A stretch of 60,901 bases of DNA from an uncultured SAR86 cluster bacterium. Lineage in GTDB: Bacteria > Pseudomonadota > Gammaproteobacteria > Magnimaribacterales > TMED112. The DNA lies in NCBI GenBank assembly GCA_902563885.1, contig CACEYZ010000005.1, positions 1 to 60,901 of the forward strand, in the 5' to 3' direction. Within the stretch, counting starts at the first letter, position 1; each line of letters begins with the position of its first letter. Below the pieces are notes generated by a model, which was not told the origin of the DNA, searched no databases, and worked only from the letters and a program-made list of their open reading frames with translations. This document shows, piece after piece, positions 1-8,292 of the stretch. The position numbers and the translations under genes were made by a program.

Positions 1-627
1 ATCTCTTTCAGAGATCCAGAATTTAAAGATTGCTTTTGGATAAACCCACTCGGATATCATTTTTCACAAATGAAGGTTTCTGACCTTTGTTTAATGAATC
101 AAAATGGTGAACTAGTTTATGGAAAAGAAAGAACAGGAGATGCCGCACAGTCGATTCACTCGAATATCTATAAGAGTAGACCTGATATAAATGCGGTAGC
201 ACATGCTCACCCAATGTATGGAAAAACATTTTCTACACTTAACAAAGAACTGAAACCAATCACTCAAGACTCATGCGCATTTTATAAGAGAACTGCAACA
301 TTCACAGATTATGATGGAGTGGCAAATGGACCTGACGAGGGAATTAATATCGCGAAAGCTCTGGCTGACAAAGATTTTCTTATCTTGCAGAATCATGGAA
401 TATTGACTACTGGAAGTATGGTTGAGACAACGCTTTGGTATTTTCTTAACATGGAAGAGGCATGCAAATCTCAACTGCTAGCTGAAGCGGTTGGAGAGCC
501 GATTGTTATTCCTGATAAAGTTGCAATTCACACTAGAGACTACGTTGCAAATGACTTATCTGCTTTTGCAAGTATCCAGCCTCTTCTTGATGTTCTTTGG
601 GAAAAAGAGCCAGAATTTTTAGATTAA
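1..627 (+). CDS. Class II aldolase/adducin family protein (5' end cut by window)
   Basis: The reading frame is open from base 1, so the N-terminus lies outside the window and 208 residues are visible. The first visible residues (ISFRDPEFKDCFWINPLG) are typical of the N-terminal part of class II aldolase/adducin proteins. Two histidine motifs expected to bind the catalytic zinc are present: AHAHPMYG and, further on, QNHGILTTG. The internal ATG at 70 is not the real start because family-typical sequence precedes it. Substrate cannot be told from sequence; relatives act on sugar phosphates or small hydroxy-acids. Its stop codon overlaps that of the convergent aldehyde dehydrogenase in one TTAA palindrome. 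Confidence 0.88.
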   Translation: MSFRDPEFKDCFWINPLGYHFSQMKVSDLCLMNQNGELVYGKERTGDAAQSIHSNIYKSRPDINAVAHAHPMYGKTFSTLNKELKPITQDSCAFYKRTATFTDYDGVANGPDEGINIAKALADKDFLILQNHGILTTGSMVETTLWYFLNMEEACKSQLLAEAVGEPIVIPDKVAIHTRDYVANDLSAFASIQPLLDVLWEKEPEFLD

Positions 628-2042
628 GTAATAACAGCTTGAACTTCTAAATATTCCTCTAGTCCAAAAGTGCCGTGCTCCCTTCCATTACCGGACATCT
701 TAAATCCTCCAAACGGTGCAGGATAATCCCCACGCGAAATCCGATTGACTATTACTTGTCCGGCTCGAATTCTTTTAGCTATTTCATGTCCTTTATCTAT
801 ATCGGAGCAAGAAACCATGCTCGATAATCCATACGGAGTATCATTTGCAATTTCAACCGCTTCATCTATGTCTTTATATGGAATTAGACAAATAACTGGA
901 CCAAATATTTCTTCCTGAGCTATTTGCATTTCATTTTTAACATTTGTGAAAATTGTAGGTTTAACATAAAAACCCTTGTCTAATCCATCTGGCCTGTCAA
1001 CTCCACCAAAGGCTAATTCAGCTCCTTCATCTATACCTTTCTGAATTAGTACTTGCACCTTCTCAAATTGTGTTTTGTTTGAGATAGGGCCTAAAAAAGT
1101 TTCTTCATTATTAGGATCTCCAGTTTTCATTTTCTGGGTTGCATTGCATGCATATTCTGTTGCTTCTTTGATCAAATTTTCAGGTATAAGCATTCTTGTA
1201 GGTGATGAGCATGACTGGCCAGTGTTGAAAAAGCATTGCTTGATTCCCATTTCAACAGCTTTTTCTAAATCTGCATCTTCAAGAATTATATTTGGAGATT
1301 TCCCCCCTAATTCTAATGAGACCCTTTTAATATTGTCTGCAGCATGTTTTTGTATATCAATGCCAGCTCTTGTTGAACCAGTGAAAGATATCATCTCTAA
1401 ATCTTCGTGTTGGCTCATTGCTCTACCAACAATATCTCCTCTACCATGTATAAGATTAAAAATTCCTTTTGGTAAAGAAGTTTTATCAACAACTTCAGCA
1501 AGAAGATGAGCTGCACCAGGTGTAATTTCACTAGGCTTAATCACAAATGATGTCCCTGCAGCAATTGCCGAAGCAACTTTAGTACACATTTGATTTAGTG
1601 GCCAATTCCATGGAGTTATCATTCCAACTGGACCAATTGGTAATTTGTTTAAAGTAATATTGCCATGCTTTTCATCAAAATCGAAGGTCTCTAAAACTGT
1701 TAAAGTATTTTTGAAATGGATTGTTCCACTACCAAACTGAGCTCCATAAGATATTTTTTTTGGTGCACCCATTTCTTCTGATATTACGTCAGCAAATTCT
1801 TGTCTTCTTGATTCCATCCCCTCAATGATTTCACTGAGAATTTTCTTTCTTTCCTCAATAGATAGTTTTGAGGCAATTTCAAAGCTGTTCTTCGCAGAAG
1901 CAACTGCAGCATCTACATCTTTTTTACTTCCGGAAACTACATATCCAATAATCTCCTCAGTTGATGGGTTTATTAAATCGATTTTTTCATCGCCATCAGG
2001 AGTGATGAATTCACCATTTATGTAAAACTTATCTATATCCAT
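624..2042 (-). CDS. NAD(P)-dependent aldehyde dehydrogenase
   Basis: This is a 472-residue ALDH-superfamily enzyme of normal length that oxidises an aldehyde to an acid. Visible motifs are WNWP (about 145-148), the FTGS turn (about 220), the general-base Glu in LELGGKSP (about 244) and the nucleophile Cys in GQSCSS (about 278). The C-terminal PFGGFKMSGNGRE motif is also present. Substrate is unknown. It stands alone: the photolyase lies behind it on the same strand after a 54-bp gap, and it is convergent with the class II aldolase. A TAAAAT hexamer lies 6 nt before the ATG, so the transcript may be leaderless. Confidence 0.95.
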   Translation of the reverse strand: MDIDKFYINGEFITPDGDEKIDLINPSTEEIIGYVVSGSKKDVDAAVASAKNSFEIASKLSIEERKKILSEIIEGMESRRQEFADVISEEMGAPKKISYGAQFGSGTIHFKNTLTVLETFDFDEKHGNITLNKLPIGPVGMITPWNWPLNQMCTKVASAIAAGTSFVIKPSEITPGAAHLLAEVVDKTSLPKGIFNLIHGRGDIVGRAMSQHEDLEMISFTGSTRAGIDIQKHAADNIKRVSLELGGKSPNIILEDADLEKAVEMGIKQCFFNTGQSCSSPTRMLIPENLIKEATEYACNATQKMKTGDPNNEETFLGPISNKTQFEKVQVLIQKGIDEGAELAFGGVDRPDGLDKGFYVKPTIFTNVKNEMQIAQEEIFGPVICLIPYKDIDEAVEIANDTPYGLSSMVSCSDIDKGHEIAKRIRAGQVIVNRISRGDYPAPFGGFKMSGNGREHGTFGLEEYLEVQAVIT

Positions 2043-2048
2043 GAATCT

Positions 2049-2054
2049 ATTTTA
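2049..2054 (-). promoter_or_regulatory. Candidate -10 element of aldehyde dehydrogenase
   Basis: TAAAAT (5 of 6 to TATAAT) on the minus strand, separated by 6 nt from the ATG at 2042. No Shine-Dalgarno sequence is visible, which fits a leaderless start. No convincing -35 is seen. Confidence 0.4.
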
Positions 2055-2096
2055 ACTTATATAAGGAAACATAATGCTATATCAATATTGATAAAA

Positions 2097-3503
2097 TTAT
2101 AAATTCTTCAAGTCTTGAAATGCTTCTATTGCCTTTTGTCTCGATATTTTCAAGTCAACTAAAGGTTTAAAATATCCATATTTCTCTGGCTCAGATGGCA
2201 TATGAATTTCGCTTATTGGACAATCTTTTAATTCCGGTATCCAAAGCTTTATATAGTCACCTTTAGGATCAAATCTTAAAGACTGAGTTTCAGGATTCAT
2301 TATCCTAAAATATGGAGCTGCATCTGTGCCAGTTGAAGCACTCCATTGCCAGCCTCCATTATTAGATGCTATGTCACCATCAACTAAATTTTCCATAAAA
2401 TACTTTTCACCATCTTGCCAATTAATAAGAAGATTTTTACTCAAAAACATTGCTGTTATCATTCTCAAACGATTATGCATCCAACCTGTTTCATTCATTT
2501 CTCTCATTCCTGCATCAACAATAGGTATTCCTGTTTCCCCTTTTTTCCATCTATTCAGGGCGCTTTCATCAATATTCCATTTAATATTAGAAGTATTTGA
2601 TATAAATGGTTTTCCCATCGAAACTTTAGGAAAGTTATAAATTATATGTTTATAAAATTCTCTCCAAAGAATCTCTGATACCCAATGTACGATCCCTTTA
2701 TCGCCCTCATCTAAGAAACCATTATTATTTTCCATTGCCTTAACAAGACACCATTTTGATGAAACTATCCCAGAATTTATGTAGGGTGATAGTTTTGATG
2801 TTGCCTCTATACCTGGAAAATTCCTATCCTCTTTATACTTCGAGCCTTTAGTTGAAAGAAAACTTTTAATTTTTTCTTGAATAAATTCTTCACCTGTTTC
2901 CCAGTAATGAGAATTAGAAGTATCACTTTGAGAAATATATTCAGAAATATCTGAACTTCCTAAATCTGAAGCTTCTTTTTTTTCAGGTATTGGCAATAGC
3001 TTAAGTTGCTCATCTTTAAGTTCAGCAAACCACTTCCTTTTAAAAGGACTGTAGACACTAAAGTTTGTATTGCTTTGTGTTTTTAAAGTTCCAGGAGCAT
3101 GTATTACTTGGTCATGATAATTAAAAACCCCTATTCCTTTCTCTTTAAGTTTAGAAAAAACTTTCCTATCTCTTCTTAGCTCATTAATCGGATATTCATT
3201 ATTAAAGTAGAGATTATCTACTTTATTATCCTGAGAAAATTCCAAAATTGTTTCTGCTATACTCTCATAATCTTTAGTTTCCAAGATAACTAATGGGATG
3301 TTAAGTTTCTCTAGGCTATCTCTAAGTTTTAATAATGACCTAAACCAAAAATTAATTTTTACTTTTGCATCATTGTGCTCTTTCCATTGAGATCGAGTAA
3401 CAATAAAAATTCCAACAACTGATTTTGATGTAAGACAAGAATTATAAAGAGCAGGATTATCCTCAACTCTGAGGTCATTTCTAAACCAACAAACTGATCT
3501 CAT
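2097..3503 (-). CDS. phrB: Deoxyribodipyrimidine photolyase (cryptochrome/photolyase family)
   Basis: The 468-residue protein is close in length to E. coli PhrB. It starts with the typical antenna-domain sequence VCWFRNDLRVEDNPAL. The C-terminal FAD-binding half contains GWMHNRLRM, DGDIASNNGGWQW and GTDAAPYFRIMNP, the signature of class I CPD photolyases. Expected role is light-driven repair of UV pyrimidine dimers, suiting a sunlit surface-water organism. The ATG overlaps the stop of the ELM1-like gene by 4 nt, so it is probably the last gene of the operon that starts at the WecA-like gene. A 6-4 photolyase or cryptochrome role is less likely but not excluded. Confidence 0.93.
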   Translation of the reverse strand: MRSVCWFRNDLRVEDNPALYNSCLTSKSVVGIFIVTRSQWKEHNDAKVKINFWFRSLLKLRDSLEKLNIPLVILETKDYESIAETILEFSQDNKVDNLYFNNEYPINELRRDRKVFSKLKEKGIGVFNYHDQVIHAPGTLKTQSNTNFSVYSPFKRKWFAELKDEQLKLLPIPEKKEASDLGSSDISEYISQSDTSNSHYWETGEEFIQEKIKSFLSTKGSKYKEDRNFPGIEATSKLSPYINSGIVSSKWCLVKAMENNNGFLDEGDKGIVHWVSEILWREFYKHIIYNFPKVSMGKPFISNTSNIKWNIDESALNRWKKGETGIPIVDAGMREMNETGWMHNRLRMITAMFLSKNLLINWQDGEKYFMENLVDGDIASNNGGWQWSASTGTDAAPYFRIMNPETQSLRFDPKGDYIKLWIPELKDCPISEIHMPSEPEKYGYFKPLVDLKISRQKAIEAFQDLKNL

Positions 3504-4447
3504 ACTAATTTTGTTAACTGTTCTCTAAGCTTTTGTCTATATTCAGTAACGAAACTATGAACTCCACCCTCATACTTATCTTTTGAATGATGAAGTTCAT
3601 TCAATCTCAAGGTTTTTAATATCCCTTTTTTTTCGAAACCTTCAATTATGTCGTGGTGATGTTCTCTTTTTAAAGGTCCTCTAAGCTCAATGACATTTAC
3701 AAAATAACCTCTTGAAATGATTTCTAGAATCATGCTGGTACTGTCAGCAGTTACAAATATGTTGGAATGCGAATCTATTGCATTTTGTAAAATTTCAAAT
3801 GAAGTATCTTTTAGATCAAGAAATTCGTGATTATCTCCAGCATTCTCTTTAAGATTCGTCCATGCAAATTTTGGAGTTCTTCGCGAATTTAAAAAAGTAG
3901 TATTAATATTTTTAAATTCATAAGAGAGTCTATACCAATCTTTTTCACCATAGTCGTAGCCACTACCATCACCTCCAAGCATTACTAAACTCTGTTTTTT
4001 AGGTTCGATTTTTTTTGAATAAGGTTTAAATTTTGTAGGTGGAATTACAGTTGGAATAACTTTAAAGGCAGAACTGATGTCTTCTTTTGTTGAAATTATT
4101 CCATTAAATTTTTTCATCATCCTAAATTTAGGAGTGCCAATGTAAACAATCTTTGCCTTTGTTTTAATAGAGACTAGATATGCAGGCATCACAGTTCTGG
4201 AGCCAGAGCATATAACTAGATCATACTTTTTGTCACCAATACTTGGATTTAGCAATCTAAGAATAAATAAATAAAAATTTTCTTTGAAAAAGGTAAAAAA
4301 TTTCTCTAGAAACCCAGGTAAAGAGATAAAATCTTTTCCCAAAAAAAGGACATCTTTTTCATGATCATAATCCTGAATCACATCTCTTAAACCCAAACAC
4401 TGTGTTAAATGACCTGACTTTTTATCAGCAACTACAGCTATCCTCAT
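3500..4447 (-). CDS. ELM1/GtrOC1-like family protein (predicted nucleotide-sugar-related, GT-B-like)
   Basis: A 315-residue protein resembling the family named after plant ELM1 (mitochondrial fission ELM1). The hallmark N-terminus is present (GHLTQCLGL), as are a central LGGDGSGYDYG loop and a later TADSTSMILEI segment that resembles the donor-binding end of GT-B glycosyltransferases. In bacteria such genes often sit among lipopolysaccharide genes, and a role in glycan assembly is inferred from that and from the galE/WecA neighbours. It overlaps both neighbours by 4 nt. No experimental function is known to me. Confidence 0.7.
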   Translation of the reverse strand: MRIAVVADKKSGHLTQCLGLRDVIQDYDHEKDVLFLGKDFISLPGFLEKFFTFFKENFYLFILRLLNPSIGDKKYDLVICSGSRTVMPAYLVSIKTKAKIVYIGTPKFRMMKKFNGIISTKEDISSAFKVIPTVIPPTKFKPYSKKIEPKKQSLVMLGGDGSGYDYGEKDWYRLSYEFKNINTTFLNSRRTPKFAWTNLKENAGDNHEFLDLKDTSFEILQNAIDSHSNIFVTADSTSMILEIISRGYFVNVIELRGPLKREHHHDIIEGFEKKGILKTLRLNELHHSKDKYEGGVHSFVTEYRQKLREQLTKLV

Positions 4448-5169
4448 ATTTTCCCATTAGAAAAGCTTACAGAATATCTGCCCTCTGAAATCTCTGCAAA
4501 ATTTACTGAGCCTCCTGCTTCTTCTATTAGAGAAATGCCCGCTGCAAAGTCCCAAATGTAAACTCCTTTTTCAGTGTAAAAATCGCATTTTCCAGAAGCA
4601 ATATACGCACATGATAAAGCTGCGCTTCCAAACATTCTTACCTTTTTAAATTCCTTTAACAAAGATATAAATTCTTCGTTTACTTTCATTTCCTTAGAAG
4701 AGGGGAAGCCAGTTGTAAGGTATCCCTTCTCTCTTTTATCTACATCTGAGACCTTAATTTTTTGACCATTCAAAAATGCTCCCATTCCTTTTGCTGACTC
4801 AAACATTTCATCGGTATTGAAATTATAAATGACTCCAATTAACCCTTCTGTACCTTTAAGAAGTGCAATGGATACACAACATTGATCAAGTCCTCTGAAA
4901 TAATTCGAAGTACCATCTAGAGGATCTATGACCCATAAATAAGAATTTTCTGAAATTGAATTTCCGCCAAACTCTTCTCCGAGTACTGGAATTCCAGTAT
5001 CTTTTAGTGATTTTTTAATTCTTGTTTCTGTATCTCTGTCAATTTCAAGCTTTATATCTCTGCCCTTTTCAGAAAAAATTTGTTTTGTCTTATTTTTATT
5101 TTCAAGAAGGAAATCTCCTGCTTCGCGAGCTATTTCTTTTGCAATACTAAGATTTTCTTTTATATTCAT
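4444..5169 (-). CDS. Inositol monophosphatase family phosphatase (SuhB/CysQ-like)
   Basis: About 241 residues. The metal-binding signatures of the family are visible: GEEFGG (Glu ligand), IDPLDGTSNY (about 81-90) and the C-terminal IWDFAAG. It hydrolyses a phosphate monoester; candidates are inositol phosphate, histidinol phosphate or PAP. Since a sulfotransferase-like gene lies in the same locus, PAP hydrolysis (CysQ-like) is conceivable but unproven. I chose the ATG at 5169, with an adjacent ATG at 5172, because it gives the usual family N-terminus; the in-frame upstream start at 5202 would deepen the overlap with galE. It sits between galE and the ELM1-like gene in one operon. Confidence 0.88.
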   Translation of the reverse strand: MNIKENLSIAKEIAREAGDFLLENKNKTKQIFSEKGRDIKLEIDRDTETRIKKSLKDTGIPVLGEEFGGNSISENSYLWVIDPLDGTSNYFRGLDQCCVSIALLKGTEGLIGVIYNFNTDEMFESAKGMGAFLNGQKIKVSDVDKREKGYLTTGFPSSKEMKVNEEFISLLKEFKKVRMFGSAALSCAYIASGKCDFYTEKGVYIWDFAAGISLIEEAGGSVNFAEISEGRYSVSFSNGKI

Positions 5170-6163
5170 CATTATTTTGAAAGGGCTTCCAAGAGTCTTC
5201 ACACATTTCTTTCAGATCAAACTTTGATTTCCAACTTATCATTTTATTTGATTTAGTTGGATCTGCATAACATACAGGAACATCCCCTGCTCTTCTTGAA
5301 GAAAATTCTATAGGCACTTCTTTTCTACTGGTAGCCATGAAGGTTTTCAGTAAATCTAATACTGAAACTTTTTTTCCTGTCCCTAAATTAAGCTCAATAA
5401 ATCCTTTACTATGCAAAATAAACTTTACTGCATCTAAGTGTCCGGAAATTAAATCTTCGATATGTATATAATCCCTTTCAGCAGTGCCATCATTAGTTTC
5501 ATAATCATTACCAAATACAGTAAATTTTTTATCCATACCAAGAGCAACTCTGATTATTTTAGGCATTATATTGCTCTGATTATCCGAGATACTTTCAACA
5601 ATCAAGCCATCTTTATGAGAGCCAATAGGATTAAAGTATCTTAGACTGGCAACGTTAATAAGGCTTTTGTCTGCAAGATCTTTAAGGATGAACTCAATTG
5701 CCAGCTTAGTTTTACCATAAGTTGATTCAGGAATAAGATTTGTGTCCTCAGTCAGTGGCTGTATTTTTGATTGTCCATAAACTGACGCGGATGAAGAAAA
5801 AACTAAAGCCTTTAATCCCTCATCCTCCATTGCTTTAAGAACATTAAAAGTTGAGTCAAGATTATTTCTCCAATATTCATTAGGAATTTTTTCAGATTCT
5901 TCAACAGATTTTAATGAGGCGAAATGAATAACACATTCAATTTGTTTATTAGAAATAAAATCTTTAACTTTTTCTAGTTCAGTAGATAAATCAATTTTTT
6001 CAAATATGAAATCATTTGGGAACTTGTTCTCTAGTATCTTTATGTTCTTTTCATCGGAATTAATAAAATTATCACAACCAAAAACCTTAAAGCCTTTTTT
6101 TAATGCCTCGTAGGAAAATGATGCTCCGATGTAGCCTGCTGCACCCGTAACTAACAAATTCAT
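5147..6163 (-). CDS. galE: UDP-glucose 4-epimerase
   Basis: This is a 338-residue extended short-chain dehydrogenase. It has the N-terminal NAD motif TGAAGYIGA (residues 6-14), the SSSASVYG segment and the catalytic YGKTK. The later ASLRYFNPIGSH and NLGTGKKVSVLDL are characteristic of GalE. It interconverts UDP-Glc and UDP-Gal (possibly the N-acetyl forms) and supplies sugars for the polysaccharide. It overlaps the upstream WecA-like gene by 4 nt and the downstream phosphatase by about 23 nt. Confidence 0.92.
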   Translation of the reverse strand: MNLLVTGAAGYIGASFSYEALKKGFKVFGCDNFINSDEKNIKILENKFPNDFIFEKIDLSTELEKVKDFISNKQIECVIHFASLKSVEESEKIPNEYWRNNLDSTFNVLKAMEDEGLKALVFSSSASVYGQSKIQPLTEDTNLIPESTYGKTKLAIEFILKDLADKSLINVASLRYFNPIGSHKDGLIVESISDNQSNIMPKIIRVALGMDKKFTVFGNDYETNDGTAERDYIHIEDLISGHLDAVKFILHSKGFIELNLGTGKKVSVLDLLKTFMATSRKEVPIEFSSRRAGDVPVCYADPTKSNKMISWKSKFDLKEMCEDSWKPFQNNDEYKRKS

Positions 6164-7197
6164 GTTTTAGAGAAAAAATCCTTGGGTGCCAATAAAAAAT
6201 AAATAAAAAGATAAAACATAAAGAATATCAAGCAAAGGATTTGAAGCATTGAGGTATCCTGAGAAAAATAGTTAGCACCCAGCAAAAAAGGAAAGTATAG
6301 TACGAAAGTTAATAAAGTGACTAAACTGTGATTCAGGTTCTCAGACGAGAAACTCATTTTTTTTACCCTTCTATAAATAAGATGATGTAGGTGTTTATTG
6401 TCCGGTTCAAGAGCAGAGTATTTTGAAATAATTCTTCTTGCTATAGAAAATATCACATCAGTCAGTGGATAAATCAACATCAACAGAACATACCAAGGTG
6501 ATAAATCATTTGATTGATAGTACTTGATGAGGCCCACTGAGATTGCAGCACCCAAAAAATATGCACCACCATCTCCAAGGAAAATTCTTCCTAAAGGGAA
6601 ATTTAAAATAAATATCCCCAAAATTGATGAAAACAAAGCCACAAGATAGTAGTAAAACTCTAATGAAGTCGAGCTTTGTGGAAATATAATTATCGAAATA
6701 CATGTTGAAAGGCAAAATAACAATAACAACCCATTTATTCCATCGAGCATATTGAATGCATTAATCATTCCAGATAAGGCAATGCAAATGAATATAATTG
6801 CAAAAATTTCATATTGAAAAAGCAGATCTATAAATGGAATTTCTAAATTTTCAGCTTTAGTTCCTAGAAAGTAATAACACAATAATGAAGACGGGATGAT
6901 TAACATTAATCGAACAAAAGGTGGTATAGAAATTTTCATATCATCAATAAATCCCACTAGAAATACTGGAGATGTGCAAAGAAGTAAATTCCGTAAAAAC
7001 TCGTATTCACTTTCATCTGATATATTTGAAGCTATTAAAAGGGATAAAAATATAGCAATGCCGCCAAACCTAGAGACAGATTGTTTGTGTAAGGTTTGAG
7101 GAGACTCTCTCAAGTTTTTAATGCCAGCACGCACCAGAAACATATCAAGAAATATCAGAGAGCTTGCTACAAATAATGATATTAGAAAAACAGTCAT
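6160..7197 (-). CDS. WecA/Rfe-like undecaprenyl-phosphate sugar-1-phosphate transferase
   Basis: A 345-residue polytopic membrane protein of the MraY/WecA (GT4_WecA-like) family. Diagnostic sequences are GFIDDMK (Asp pair), NAFNMLDGINGL, the FLGDGGAYFLG loop and HLHHLIYRR, matching the HxHH uridine-binding motif. It should load a sugar-1-phosphate, probably GlcNAc-1-P, onto undecaprenyl phosphate and so start assembly of the lipid-linked repeat. It is the first gene of the minus-strand operon that continues into galE. Downstream genes overlap by 4 nt. The ATG at 7197 has only a weak GGAA-like site upstream. Confidence 0.92.
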   Translation of the reverse strand: MTVFLISLFVASSLIFLDMFLVRAGIKNLRESPQTLHKQSVSRFGGIAIFLSLLIASNISDESEYEFLRNLLLCTSPVFLVGFIDDMKISIPPFVRLMLIIPSSLLCYYFLGTKAENLEIPFIDLLFQYEIFAIIFICIALSGMINAFNMLDGINGLLLLFCLSTCISIIIFPQSSTSLEFYYYLVALFSSILGIFILNFPLGRIFLGDGGAYFLGAAISVGLIKYYQSNDLSPWYVLLMLIYPLTDVIFSIARRIISKYSALEPDNKHLHHLIYRRVKKMSFSSENLNHSLVTLLTFVLYFPFLLGANYFSQDTSMLQILCLIFFMFYLFIYFLLAPKDFFSKT

Positions 7198-7575
7198 TTG
7201 ATTTTATTTCCAAATTTATTTTCTTTCATTACATAAATGAAAAATCGAAAACATTATAATTCATATATTCCCAAGGAAAAATAATTGTCTCTTACACAAG
7301 TAGTTATCAATTTCAAGTTAATTCTTTTAATTCAATAAAAATTTCACATAAATGTAATTTAGTTTTTACTGGCATTTTGCTTGCAATATTGTTGTTAATG
7401 TCTAATATAAACAGATATCGTCTTGTTAGGGGGCTAGAGGATAGTTGACTTGAAACCCAAATGTAGATGCTAAATTATTTACATTTCCGTTTTTTCAACT
7501 TATTATTTGCGATTCTAACTATAAGGATATAAACTGTTGTTTAGGAGAAACACGGTAGCTTAGGAGACTGACAAT
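7198..7575. other. Intergenic region between divergent transcription units
   Basis: About 380 bp without a gene, between the WecA-like gene (minus) and the GfcA/YjbE-like gene (plus). It contains an ops-like element, two copies of TTAGGAGA and a possible plus-strand promoter: TTGACT at 7445-7450 and a TG-extended TAAATT at 7471-7476, with a rather long spacer of 20 nt. The long untranslated leader contrasts with the very short leaders elsewhere in the window. Confidence 0.6.
7551..7561 (+). promoter_or_regulatory. ops-like (RfaH recruitment) element
   Basis: The sequence CACGGTAGCTT matches the ops consensus GGCGGTAGCNT at all specified positions except the first two G residues. It lies 15 nt upstream of the ATG of a GfcA/YjbE-like gene, which is where JUMPStart/ops elements are found in enterobacterial surface-polysaccharide operons. 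It is flanked by two direct copies of TTAGGAGA (7541-7548 and 7560-7567). No rfaH gene is in the window, so function is inferred. Confidence 0.5.
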
Positions 7576-7980
7576 ATGAAAGATATTTTAAGAATAATTT
7601 TGGCAATAGCATTTTTGCCATACGCACAGCTAGTAGCTGACGAGGAAGCATCAGCAGCCGCAACGAATAATGATGAAGCAGTTGTTGAGGATGAAGTAGA
7701 AGTAGATGAAGATTCATCTGATGATGGTGGATTACTAGATAATCTATCAGTAGGGCAAATTGCAGGTGCTCTAGCAGGATTAGTTGCAGCATCACAGCTT
7801 GCTGATGATGATGATCCAGAACCTACACCAGCTCCTACACCAGCTCCTACACCGGCTCCGACACCAGCGCCAACACCGGCACCGGAAGTGGTTAGCACAA
7901 CTACAACTACTACAACTACAAGTACCACATCAACAGGTACAAGTACTGCGACTGATACTGATACAACAGCGCAACTGTAG
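7576..7980 (+). CDS. Small secreted Pro/Thr-rich protein, GfcA/YjbE-like
   Basis: The 134-residue protein has a signal peptide (about 1-21), an acidic segment rich in Glu/Asp, a small hydrophobic Gly/Ala stretch (GALAGLVAASQLA), five PTPA repeats, and a C-terminal tail dominated by Thr and Ser. This layout (signal, small-residue segment, poly-Thr tail) resembles E. coli GfcA (YmcD) and YjbE, small first genes of exopolysaccharide operons that also encode a YjbH/GfcD protein. Here the YjbH-like gene is next door but convergent. TAGGAG lies 9 nt before the ATG and a strong terminator follows, so it is a one-gene transcript. Sequence identity is too low-complexity to prove homology. Confidence 0.7.
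   Translation: MKDILRIILAIAFLPYAQLVADEEASAAATNNDEAVVEDEVEVDEDSSDDGGLLDNLSVGQIAGALAGLVAASQLADDDDPEPTPAPTPAPTPAPTPAPTPAPEVVSTTTTTTTTSTTSTGTSTATDTDTTAQL
7822..7881 (+). repeat. Tandem PTPA-encoding repeat (5 x 12 bp)
   Basis: Five imperfect 12-bp units (cctacaccagct and variants), in frame with the small secreted protein, encode (Pro-Thr-Pro-Ala)5. The third positions vary between units, so the amino-acid repeat is kept while the DNA drifts. Likely an extended linker. Confidence 0.9.
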
Positions 7981-8000
7981 TAAGTTAATAAATATTGAAA

Positions 8001-8027
8001 AGAGCATCTTAGGATGCTCTTTTTTTT
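8001..8027 (+). terminator. Rho-independent terminator
   Basis: An 8-bp perfect stem (agagcatc / gatgctct) with a TTAG loop is followed by a run of seven T residues, 20 bp after the stop of the small secreted protein. It is the clearest terminator in the window. The rest of the gap up to 8292 holds no gene I can support. Confidence 0.92.
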
Positions 8028-8292
8028 GGATGTAGTTTTAATATTTCGATCATTACCTAAAAGAAAACTGTATAAATTTATTAAGCAGGCATCTCTATAA
8101 GAAGAGATTTAATGATATGTGTGGCTCTAAAAGTAGCTTTTTTAAGGGCTAAAAAAATATTCACCCTTTGATGAGGAAGTTCAATTAAATTCACGCTTAC
8201 TACGAATAATGAATATCCATTGGTGTATGTTTATTTCCAGATTTCAGAGGTGCAGACAACTAAAATGAAAAAGGAAAATAAGAAGAAAGTTT

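Noticed and set aside
7822-7881. Possible CRISPR or regulatory repeat array
   Set aside because: The units are 12 bp, contiguous, in frame and encode PTPA; there are no spacers.
7541-7928. Minus-strand open frames antisense to the small secreted protein
   Set aside because: Their Val/Gly and Leu/His repeats are mirror products of the PTPA and Thr codon repeats on the plus strand. The plus frame has a ribosome-binding site, a signal peptide and a terminator.
8138-8157. Hairpin-like sequence TAGC...GCTA as terminator of the YjbH operon
   Set aside because: Only four paired bases and no clear T-run in the right place for the minus strand.
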